A model generated the notes under the pieces. That model did not search any database, was not told where the DNA came from, and saw nothing but the letters and a program-made list of their open reading frames with translations. Positions 1 to 6,100 of a DNA stretch of 14,234 nt are shown piece after piece (the stretch's first letter is position 1; each line of letters begins with the position of its first letter). The position numbers and the translations under genes were made by a program. Source of the stretch: Candidatus Woesearchaeota archaeon (GTDB lineage Archaea > Nanobdellota > Nanobdellia > Woesearchaeales > UBA525); the NCBI GenBank assembly GCA_003694385.1, contig RFKA01000052.1:1-14234 (forward strand). Direction: 5' to 3'.

Positions 1-942
1 GACGAAGAGAATGAGCGTCTTGATGAGGAACACGAGGGGGAACTCAAGCGTGACGAGGAGGCCGATGAGCATGAAGACGAGAATCTCGAGTGCGAGCGTG
101 AGGAGGTTGCTGAAGTCCAGAAGCTCTCCCCGGTGCTTCACGTAGGTGTTCCCGAAGACGAGGCCGAGCGTCGCGACAGCAAGCACGCCATTCCCCTCAA
201 GGCTCTCCGCGAGGACGTAGGTGAGGATGGCTGCGCCAATAATCGCGACGGGGCTGAGCGTCTCGCTGTAGTACTTCCGCATCACTCTGAACACGATGAT
301 GCCGAGGAGAACACCCGCACCCACTCCTACGACGACCTGGACGAGCACTTGCTGGAGGAACGACGAGAAGGTCGCAGCAACAGAGAGCGAGGTGACATCA
401 CGAAGGAGGTCGAAGAGGAAGAACGGGATGACGACGACAATGGGCGTGTTAAAAATGGCTTCGATGCGGAGGAAGTCGAGCGCTTTATGTTTCACGTCAC
501 CGAGGAGCACGAACGTGCTGCCCGGGTCTGTGCCCGTCATGACGACGGCAAAGATGAGCGCGTGCATGACTCCCGTGAGCGTCCAGTCAAAGAAAAGGAG
601 GCGTGTGAGGCTCGCCACGAGCACGATGTTCACGGCCAGGTAGATGAATGTCATCTCGACCGCCTTGTTCGTATGGACATCAACGGTGTGGATGCTGAGC
701 CGCGAGGTGCCGTCGAACACAATCATTGCGAGCGTGAGGACTGCGAGGCCAACCATGAATTGCCCGGGGAACTGGAAGACCTCGTTCCCCCCGAACGGCG
801 AGTTCTTGATGAGGACGCCGACAAGGACGAGGAGGAGGATGTTACTCACTTTGAGGCGCTTCGCGACGGCCGTCGCGAGCACGCCAAGCATGAGCAGAAT
901 CGCGATGCCCGTTAAGTACGTGATTGCCTCGATGCCACCCAC
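1..942 (-). CDS. Cation/proton antiporter, CPA1/NhaP-like, C-terminus outside window
   Basis: An integral membrane exchanger of monovalent cations (Na+ or K+) for protons. I translated the minus strand by hand: 314 residues are open to the left edge and strongly hydrophobic, with about eight or nine membrane segments visible. Family marks are VFDGTSRLS (residues 75-83, where NhaP-type proteins have a similar LFDGG-type motif), GTDPG (137-141, the TDP of the unwound helix) and RIEAIFNTP (159-167, where the family usually has an acidic residue followed by ND). The catalytic Asp of the usual ND pair is Thr166 here. The GTG at 942 is chosen because it keeps the first membrane helix whole and lies just downstream of a TATA box at 970-987; an ATG at 891 would cut that helix. 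The gene is divergent from cca. Family assignment is firm; ion specificity and any C-terminal regulatory domain cannot be judged. Confidence 0.85.
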   Translation of the reverse strand, partial: MGGIEAITYLTGIAILLMLGVLATAVAKRLKVSNILLLVLVGVLIKNSPFGGNEVFQFPGQFMVGLAVLTLAMIVFDGTSRLSIHTVDVHTNKAVEMTFIYLAVNIVLVASLTRLLFFDWTLTGVMHALIFAVVMTGTDPGSTFVLLGDVKHKALDFLRIEAIFNTPIVVVIPFFLFDLLRDVTSLSVAATFSSFLQQVLVQVVVGVGAGVLLGIIVFRVMRKYYSETLSPVAIIGAAILTYVLAESLEGNGVLAVATLGLVFGNTYVKHRGELLDFSNLLTLALEILVFMLIGLLVTLEFPLVFLIKTLILFV

Positions 943-969
943 CTCTCGACGGTAAAAGCACGAGAGAGC

Positions 970-987
970 TTTATAAAATTTTTTAAA
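970..987. promoter_or_regulatory. Divergent AT-rich double TATA region (antiporter and cca)
   Basis: An 18-base AT block lies between two divergent genes. On the plus strand TTTTAAA at 981-987 is centred 26 bases before the cca ATG at 1010. On the minus strand TTTTATAA at 971-978 is centred about 26 bases before position 948, close to the antiporter GTG at 942. The two boxes are adjacent, so the two pre-initiation complexes would probably compete for the site. This is inferred from spacing only. Confidence 0.65.
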
Positions 988-1009
988 CGTTTGCGGGCTC
1001 TCACGCACG

Positions 1010-2362
1010 ATGCGTCCCGCTCCACCCTCCGCCCCGCCTTCCGCTCCACCCTCCGCTCCACCCTCCTCGCCGTCTGCCCCCCCACGCTCCTCACGTCGAG
1101 CAAGGCAGCAGGTGAACTGCCGAGCGCGAGCGCAACGGAACCAGCAACTTCGCACTCTTCTTTCCACCGTCCTTAAGCGCATCAAGCCAGACGGCTTGCC
1201 TCCCGTCATTGAGCGCGTCCTCGCAGAGCTGAACGAGTGCCTCGCCGGCCTCGACGCGCGCGCCACGCTCGGGGGCAGCATCGCGAAGAACACGTTCCTC
1301 AAAGGAGACTATGATGTCGATATCTTTGTTCGCTTCGCGCGCGACGGAGCGCTGAGCGACACGCTCGCACGCGTTCTGCCGGATGCGCAGCGCGTCCACG
1401 GTAGCAGGGACTACTTCCGGCTCGAGCGGGACGGCATAACGTTCGAGATCGTGCCCGTGCTCGATATCTCGTCTTCGCGCGACGCGAAGAACGTCACGGA
1501 CATGAGCCCGCTCCACGTTGACTACGTTGTTAAGCACCTCGCGCACAAACCCTCATTAGCTGATGAGATACGACTCGCGAAACAGTTCTGCAAGGCGGCC
1601 CGCGTCTACGGGGCAGAGAGCTACATTCGCGGCGTGAGCGGCCACGTCCTCGACCTCCTCGTCATCCACTACGGCAGCTTCCTCTCCTTCATCGAGGCCG
1701 TCGCTGCGTGGCCCGACCAAGTCGTCATTGACCCTGCGCGGCACCACGATGATGCGCGGGCAGCGATTGACGCGATGAAGCACGGCCCGCTCATCCTTGT
1801 TGACCCAATCCAGCCTGAGCGGAACGCCGCAGCAGCACTCTCTCGGGAGCAGTTCGACCGTCTCCGGAAAGCAGCCCAACGCTTCCTCGCGAAACCAACG
1901 CCCAGAGCATTCACGCGAATCCACCTCACGCCCGCGCTCCTCAAAGCGCGTTTCGCCCGCCAGGACCACACCGTCTTCGTACTCGCCCTCGAGCCGCGCA
2001 AAGAAAAGGATGACGTTGCCGCAACAAAGCTCCTGAAGGCCTTCACCTTCATCTGCACACAAATCAAGCATCACGGCTTCACAATCACGCGCAGCGGCTG
2101 GGACTATGACGCGGGTCGTGCTCTCGCATGGATTGTCGTGCCCACGCAACAACTCTCTGCGACTGTTGAGTGGCAGGGGCCACCCGTTACTGCGCGGAGA
2201 GACGCACAGCGCTTTGCTAAGAAGCACGCTCGTGTCGTGGAGCGCGACGGACGCCTCTACGCGCGTGTGCGTCGAGAGTACCGGCGTATTCGCCCCCTCC
2301 TGAAGGCGCTCTTCTCCGCCCCCCAAGTCACGAGCCGTGCGCGGCGTGTCACGCTCGTGTAA
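1010..2362 (+). CDS. cca: CCA-adding enzyme (archaeal class I tRNA nucleotidyltransferase)
   Basis: Adds C, C and A to tRNA 3' ends without a nucleic-acid template. The 450-residue protein has the nucleotidyltransferase signature GGS at 88-90, followed by DVD with Asp102 and Asp104 as metal ligands; Glu146 in the FEIVPV strand is the likely third carboxylate. The SPLHVDYV stretch (166-173) and GVSGHVLDLLVIHYGSF (208-224) are typical of archaeal enzymes. The C-terminal half is the tail and body region. Length matches the family apart from about 40 extra N-terminal residues rich in Pro, Ala, Ser and then Arg. The ATG at 1010 is supported by a TATA box centred exactly 26 bases upstream, which implies a leaderless mRNA, so the Pro-rich tail is probably translated. 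The tRNA-Val in this window lacks an encoded CCA and would be a substrate. Confidence 0.95.
   Translation: MRPAPPSAPPSAPPSAPPSSPSAPPRSSRRARQQVNCRARAQRNQQLRTLLSTVLKRIKPDGLPPVIERVLAELNECLAGLDARATLGGSIAKNTFLKGDYDVDIFVRFARDGALSDTLARVLPDAQRVHGSRDYFRLERDGITFEIVPVLDISSSRDAKNVTDMSPLHVDYVVKHLAHKPSLADEIRLAKQFCKAARVYGAESYIRGVSGHVLDLLVIHYGSFLSFIEAVAAWPDQVVIDPARHHDDARAAIDAMKHGPLILVDPIQPERNAAAALSREQFDRLRKAAQRFLAKPTPRAFTRIHLTPALLKARFARQDHTVFVLALEPRKEKDDVAATKLLKAFTFICTQIKHHGFTITRSGWDYDAGRALAWIVVPTQQLSATVEWQGPPVTARRDAQRFAKKHARVVERDGRLYARVRREYRRIRPLLKALFSAPQVTSRARRVTLV
1019..1066 (+). repeat. Four tandem 12-bp units inside the cca start
   Basis: Units of 12 bp, GCTCCACCCTCC, at 1019, 1043 and 1055 are identical. 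The unit at 1031 differs at three positions. Each encodes Ala-Pro-Pro-Ser, giving the Pro-rich N-terminus of the CCA enzyme. In-frame copy-number change would alter the length of this tail without breaking the gene. Confidence 0.9.
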
Positions 2363-2490
2363 GCCGCCACACGCAGGAACTCAGTGTCCAAGAGTCTCGC
2401 TGTCATTCTTGCTTCCTTCTCATGGCTTACTCTCATAGCTTACTACAACTTACTACTTGGCTTAGGCTCCTAGGGGTTCCACCCATAAAG

Positions 2491-2497
2491 TATATAA
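2491..2497 (+). promoter_or_regulatory. TATA box of the secF-secD operon
   Basis: TATATAA is centred at 2494, 26-27 bases before the ATG at 2521, so the mRNA should be leaderless. This argues against the in-frame ATG at 2422, which lies upstream of the promoter. The 128 bases from 2363 to here hold no gene. They contain several CTTACT or CTTAC copies (2426-2455) and a pyrimidine-rich stretch after cca that may terminate it. Confidence 0.8.
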
Positions 2498-2520
2498 GGA
2501 GCATACAGACCTCAACGCCG

Positions 2521-3642
2521 ATGGCAACGAGGCGCGAGCGACGCTCGAAGCTGAAGCGAAAACGCAAACTGTACCTCAAGGAGAAAGAGGTACCAATAGC
2601 GCCGGAGCCCCGCAAGGGCTTCTTGAAGTTCTATCATGACCGGTACCGGCTTCTCCTCTTCATCCCCTTCCTCATCCTCCTCCTCGCGCTGGCGCAGATC
2701 GGCGTCCAATACGCGACGACGGGCGACTTCCTCAATAAGGGAGTCTCATTGAAAGGAGGGCTCACCCTCACCGTCCCCATCGACGCCCCTGTTGACGTGC
2801 ATGCGACAGAGCGCTTCCTCCAGAACAGGTTCCCAAGCAATGACCTCCGCCTCAGGGCTATCAGTGAGTTCGGACGGCAAGTAGCACTCATTATCGAAGC
2901 GAGCAGTGATGTCGAGAGTGACGACGCGATACGGGCGCTCGAACAGGGCGTTATCGCCGCCCTTCGTGAACGCGTTGCCTTCGATGACTATAGTGTTGAA
3001 GTCATCGGCCCAAGCCTCGGCGCGAGTTTTTTCAGCCAGACGCTCAAAGCAGTCTTCATCGCGTTCCTCCTCATGGGCTTAGTCGTGTTCCTCTACTTCG
3101 GAGAGAACTTCAAAGCGAAGATGGCAGCAACGGTGCTCACCCTCATCGCGTCGTTCTCCATTTTTGGCGCACACACCTTTGCTGCGTTCCTCGCCCTCGG
3201 GGTCCTCGCCGTCATCCTCGCACTTCTCTATGTCTTCTTCAGCCCGCCAAGCGCAGCGGTCATCCTCGCGGCAATGAGCGACATCATCGTAACGCTCGCC
3301 ATCGTTAATCTCCTCGGCATCCGCATCGGCACCGCGGGCATCGCCGCATTCCTCATGCTCATCGGCTACAGCGTCGACACGGACATCCTCCTCAGCGTGC
3401 GCGTCTTGAAGCGTACGGGCGGGGGTGTCTTTTCCCGTATTGTCTCGGCGATGAAGACGGGCGTGACGATGAGCGTCACGAGCATAAGCGCCGCGCTCGT
3501 CGGCTTCCTCGTCAGCCAGAGTGAAACGATACGACAGATTATGCTCATCGTGCTCATCGGCCTCATCGTCGACCTCATCTTCACGTGGCTGCAGAACGCG
3601 GGCATCATTAGGCTCTGGGCAGAGCGGAGGCACCTCGAATGA
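2521..3642 (+). CDS. secF: Protein-export membrane protein SecF
   Basis: Subunit of the SecDF complex, which assists protein translocation through SecYEG from the extracytoplasmic side. The protein has 373 residues. A basic cytoplasmic N-terminus (KLKRKRK at 10-16) precedes membrane helix 1 (about 43-62). An extracytoplasmic domain (about 65-172) contains KGVSLKGGL. Helix 2 is at 176-193, and the conserved C-terminal bundle (about 245-358) carries the archaeal SecF signature GYSVDTDILL at 282-291. Unusually, residues 198-240 between helix 2 and the conserved SPPSAAVILAAMSDI segment (241-255) form two more hydrophobic stretches that I do not expect in standard SecF. The start at 2521 rests on the TATA spacing. 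It is the first gene of a run in which the stop overlaps the secD start. Confidence 0.95.
   Translation: MATRRERRSKLKRKRKLYLKEKEVPIAPEPRKGFLKFYHDRYRLLLFIPFLILLLALAQIGVQYATTGDFLNKGVSLKGGLTLTVPIDAPVDVHATERFLQNRFPSNDLRLRAISEFGRQVALIIEASSDVESDDAIRALEQGVIAALRERVAFDDYSVEVIGPSLGASFFSQTLKAVFIAFLLMGLVVFLYFGENFKAKMAATVLTLIASFSIFGAHTFAAFLALGVLAVILALLYVFFSPPSAAVILAAMSDIIVTLAIVNLLGIRIGTAGIAAFLMLIGYSVDTDILLSVRVLKRTGGGVFSRIVSAMKTGVTMSVTSISAALVGFLVSQSETIRQIMLIVLIGLIVDLIFTWLQNAGIIRLWAERRHLE
3626..3630 (+). promoter_or_regulatory. Ribosome binding site of secD within the secF end
   Basis: GGAGG lies eight bases before the secD ATG at 3639, inside the last codons of secF. It is one of the clear Shine-Dalgarno sites in the window, as expected for an internal cistron where the first gene is leaderless. 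Confidence 0.75.
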
Positions 3643-5366
3643 GCTTCCTCCGCAACCCACGCATCATTATTCTCCTCGTCGCAGTCGCGATAGCACTCTA
3701 TGCAATCTTCCTCTCGCCTGCGCCCTTCCAGCATATCTCCTGGGAATCGGGAGCAGCGATCAGGAGCGTCGCGCATGACAGTGCTGCTGCAGCGGCCGGC
3801 ATTCAGTCCCCCAATCCGCGCGACAAGCCCCTCACGCGAGAACGCGTCATCATGGTGAACGGGGAGCGCGTAACGAGTGCTGATGAGTACCACCAGCGCA
3901 TCGCCGAGATTATGCAACAAGGAGTAGGCACTGAGTTCACGCTCCGCACAGACCGCAACCTCTACTTCCTCACACTCGAGGGAGAGTATGAGACTGTTGT
4001 GCTCCCCGAGCTCGAGCGCGTGAACGTCACCGAGGAAGTGGAGCGAGAAGTGAACGGGACGACGGTGAAAGAGAACATCACGCGTGTTGTCGAGCAGAAC
4101 AAGACGACGCAGCGGCTCATCGGTGTTGAGGACGTCGGGCTCACCGTCTATGATGCGCCGCGGAATAATATCCGCAAAGGCCTTGACCTCTCCGGGGGGA
4201 CGAGAGTTATTCTCAAGCCACGGGAACCGGTTGATGAGGAAGGCCTCAAGATTATCATGGAGAACATTGATCGTCGCTTGAACGTGTATGGCTTGAGCGA
4301 CCTCACGATTCGCCACGCCAACGACCTCTCAGGTGATGATTTCATCGTTATCGAGATCGCAGGGGCGAACCAGGATGAAGTGCGCGACCTCATCAGTTCT
4401 GAAGGGCGCTTTGAAGGGAAGATTGCGAACCAGACAGTCTTCACGGGAGAGGAGCGCGACATCAGGCACGTGTGCCGGAGTAGCACAGGCTCGTGCCTCG
4501 TGCGCGTAACGTGCAACCCCTCGGAGGGGAGCTGGGTCTGTAACTTTGAGTTTGGCATCACGCTGAGCGATGAAGCCGCTGACCGTCAAGCGGCAGTCAC
4601 GAAGACCCTCACAACTGATGTGGAGTCTGGCGGAGCCTACCTCAATAAGCCCCTCGACCTCTACCTTGACGGCGAACTCGTGAGCTCTCTCCGCATCGCC
4701 GCTGACCTGAAAGGGCGCGCCATTAATGACATCCTCATCAGTGGCGGAAAGACGGGGGAGACGCGCGCTCAGGCACAGGAGAATGCAGAGAATGAGATGC
4801 GCCGCCTCCAAGCAGTCATGTCTACTGGGAGCCTCCCTGTCAAGCTCGACATCGTTAAGGCAGACTCTATCAGCCCCGTCCTTGGCAGCAGTTTCGTCAA
4901 GAATGCCTTCCTCGTCGGCCTCATCTCAATACTCGTCGTTACGGCAATCGTCATGCTGCGGTACAAGCGCTGGCTCATTAGCATCCCCATCATTGTGACG
5001 ATGGGCTCAGAGCTCCTCCTCATCCTTGGCTTCGCAGCAATTGCTGGCTGGCAACTCGACCTCGCTGCCATCGCGGCAATCATCATCGCAGTCGGTACTG
5101 GCGTTGACGACCAGATCGTGATTGCTGATGAAGCGCTCCAGGGTGATACACAGCGAAAGCTTTCTTGGAAAGACCGCTTCAAAAATGCCTTCTTTATCAT
5201 CACCGCTGCGTACATCACGACTGTCGCGGCAATGCTGCCGCTTCTCAAAGCTGGCGCGGGCATCCTCCTCGCGTTTGGGCTCACGACGATTGTTGGGGTG
5301 AGCGTTGGTGTTTTCATTACGCGACCAGCGTTCGCAGCCCTCGTTGAGCTCCTCGTCAAAGAATAG
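3639..5366 (+). CDS. secD: Protein-export membrane protein SecD with PDZ-like insertion
   Basis: Partner of SecF in the proton-driven SecDF translocation motor. The protein has 575 residues. Helix 1 is at 8-26. A region at about 36-115 reads like a PDZ domain (GAAIRSVAHDSAAAAAGI, then RVIMVNGERV, then a helix and a closing strand). The SecD P1 domain begins at KGLDLSGGTRVILKP (180-194). The C-terminal five-helix bundle (about 422-565) holds the archaeal signature GTGVDDQIVIADEAL (486-500). Four cysteines (279, 286, 292, 301) sit in the extracytoplasmic part and could form disulfides. Five N-X-T sequons are present (129, 139, 146, 154, 264), four of them within 28 residues. The ATG overlaps the secF TGA by four bases, implying coupled translation. 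Assignment is firm; the PDZ reading is by eye. Confidence 0.95.
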   Translation: MSFLRNPRIIILLVAVAIALYAIFLSPAPFQHISWESGAAIRSVAHDSAAAAAGIQSPNPRDKPLTRERVIMVNGERVTSADEYHQRIAEIMQQGVGTEFTLRTDRNLYFLTLEGEYETVVLPELERVNVTEEVEREVNGTTVKENITRVVEQNKTTQRLIGVEDVGLTVYDAPRNNIRKGLDLSGGTRVILKPREPVDEEGLKIIMENIDRRLNVYGLSDLTIRHANDLSGDDFIVIEIAGANQDEVRDLISSEGRFEGKIANQTVFTGEERDIRHVCRSSTGSCLVRVTCNPSEGSWVCNFEFGITLSDEAADRQAAVTKTLTTDVESGGAYLNKPLDLYLDGELVSSLRIAADLKGRAINDILISGGKTGETRAQAQENAENEMRRLQAVMSTGSLPVKLDIVKADSISPVLGSSFVKNAFLVGLISILVVTAIVMLRYKRWLISIPIIVTMGSELLLILGFAAIAGWQLDLAAIAAIIIAVGTGVDDQIVIADEALQGDTQRKLSWKDRFKNAFFIITAAYITTVAAMLPLLKAGAGILLAFGLTTIVGVSVGVFITRPAFAALVELLVKE

Positions 5367-5380
5367 GGGGTTTTGGTGCT

Positions 5381-5767
5381 ATGATGAAAAATGACACGCT
5401 CATTGACCGGCTCATTCTCGCTGTCGCGGCTGATTATCTCCGGCGCGACACGAGGGTTTCCGCAACTATTATCCTCGGAGAACTCCGCGGGCATCGTGCA
5501 CGAAGCGACATCACCTATGCGGGAGGCCTGCTCCGTGCGTACGGTGTTCCTTCAGTGACGGAGGTGGCGCGCTCGCTCGATACTTTCGCCGAGCAGTTTG
5601 GTTTCCTCGAGAAGACTGGTGATGAGTACCAGTTCACGCCTCTTGGTCGCTATGTGACGAGTATTGACGGTCCGTACAGGATTCCCTTCCGAAGAATCGT
5701 TCCCGAGCCAGACATAACGTTTAAAAAACTCCTTCCTCTCTCAGTGGATCCTGGGCCCGTAGTCTAG
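5381..5767 (+). CDS. Unknown 128-residue protein, possible winged-helix fold
   Basis: I do not recognise this protein. It begins 14 bases after secD behind a G-rich stretch (GGGGG at 5366-5370, GGTG at 5375-5378), so it is probably translated from the secF-secD message. Codon choice matches its neighbours, which supports a real gene. It is soluble and mixed charge, with no signal or membrane helix. Residues about 58-95 (PSVTEVARSLDTFAEQFGFL, then a Gly-Asp turn and short strands) resemble the recognition helix and wing of a winged-helix domain, but this is weak. ATG 5384 is an alternative start. The last codons are GGG CCC GTA GTC TAG, which are also the first 15 bases of tRNA-Val, and codons for Thr-Phe-Lys-Lys make up the tRNA TATA box. 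The tail is therefore constrained by the tRNA gene. Confidence 0.65.
   Translation: MMKNDTLIDRLILAVAADYLRRDTRVSATIILGELRGHRARSDITYAGGLLRAYGVPSVTEVARSLDTFAEQFGFLEKTGDEYQFTPLGRYVTSIDGPYRIPFRRIVPEPDITFKKLLPLSVDPGPVV
5720..5727 (+). promoter_or_regulatory. TATA box of tRNA-Val, inside the upstream gene
   Basis: TTTAAAAA is centred 26 bases before about 5750, three bases upstream of the mature tRNA 5' end. It lies within the reading frame of the preceding protein gene. Confidence 0.75.
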
Positions 5768-5825
5768 TGGCTATGACGTCGCCTCGACACGGCGAAGGTC
5801 CCCGGTTCGAGTCCGGGCGGGCCCA
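5753..5825 (+). tRNA. tRNA-Val (anticodon GAC)
   Basis: A 73-base cloverleaf. The acceptor stem GGGCCCG pairs with CGGGCCC and is followed by discriminator A at 5825. There is a D arm with AGTGG, anticodon stem TCGCC/GGCGA around the loop TCGACAC (anticodon GAC, reading GUC and GUU), a five-base variable region, and T arm CCCGG-TTCGAGT-CCGGG. No intron is present. CCA is not encoded (TCA follows), in agreement with dependence on the CCA-adding enzyme encoded upstream. The 5' 15 bases overlap the end of a protein-coding frame. Confidence 0.97.
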
Positions 5826-5886
5826 TCACGCGTGGCCCACTATTAGTGCTCTCTCTGATGCGCATTTGTGGGTGCGGTTGACTTCT

Positions 5887-5912
5887 GTTCGCGTCATTCG
5901 TTCGCGTCATTC
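5887..5912 (+). repeat. Two tandem 13-bp units
   Basis: GTTCGCGTCATTC occurs twice with no gap (5887-5899 and 5900-5912), between the tRNA and the pyrimidine tract. The function is not evident. Confidence 0.85.
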
Positions 5913-5917
5913 ACAAG

Positions 5918-6035
5918 CCTTTCGTTTTTCTCTTCCTTGTTCCTTTCTCTTCCTTGTTCTTTTTTTCTTTCTCTCTTTCTTGTCCCTTTTTCTTTCTCTT
6001 CACTCGCTCTTTTTTTCTCTCTTGTTCACTTTCCC
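5918..6035 (+). terminator. 118-base pyrimidine tract, likely terminator of tRNA-Val and upstream transcripts
   Basis: Of 118 bases only eight are purines. There are several T runs of four to seven bases, and the 14-base unit TCTCTTCCTTGTTC is repeated at 5929 and 5946. Archaeal RNA polymerase stops at T-rich stretches in the coding strand, so this is a plausible terminator for transcripts coming from the left. The whole stretch 5826-6100 has no gene I can support. A plus-strand frame starting in the tRNA runs through it, but its product is only a Phe/Leu/Ser reading of the tract. The tract is much longer than termination would need. Confidence 0.55.
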
Positions 6036-6084
6036 AATGAGTGATTCGGCGCGGAGCAGTGGTGCGACACACCAGCAGCAAACC

Positions 6085-6100
6085 TATTGGTTAACCAATA
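6085..6100. repeat. 16-bp perfect palindrome next to the kae1 stop
   Basis: TATTGGTTAACCAATA is its own reverse complement. It ends one base before the kae1 stop codon (TAA, read as TTA at 6101-6103). With no loop it is better suited to a dimeric protein binding site than to an RNA hairpin. Confidence 0.8.

Noticed and set aside
133..915. Plus-strand frame of 260 residues, very rich in Glu, Asp, Arg and His
   Set aside because: It is the exact antisense of the hydrophobic antiporter codons, which always gives such a composition; the minus-strand translation has family motifs.
3366..4316. Minus-strand frame of 316 residues across the secF-secD junction
   Set aside because: It is opposite two well-identified genes and shows shadow composition.
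5381..5436. Possible C/D box RNA (ATGATGA followed by CTGA about 45 bases later)
   Set aside because: The C-box match is just the double ATG start of a protein gene, and no internal D'/C' pair is seen.
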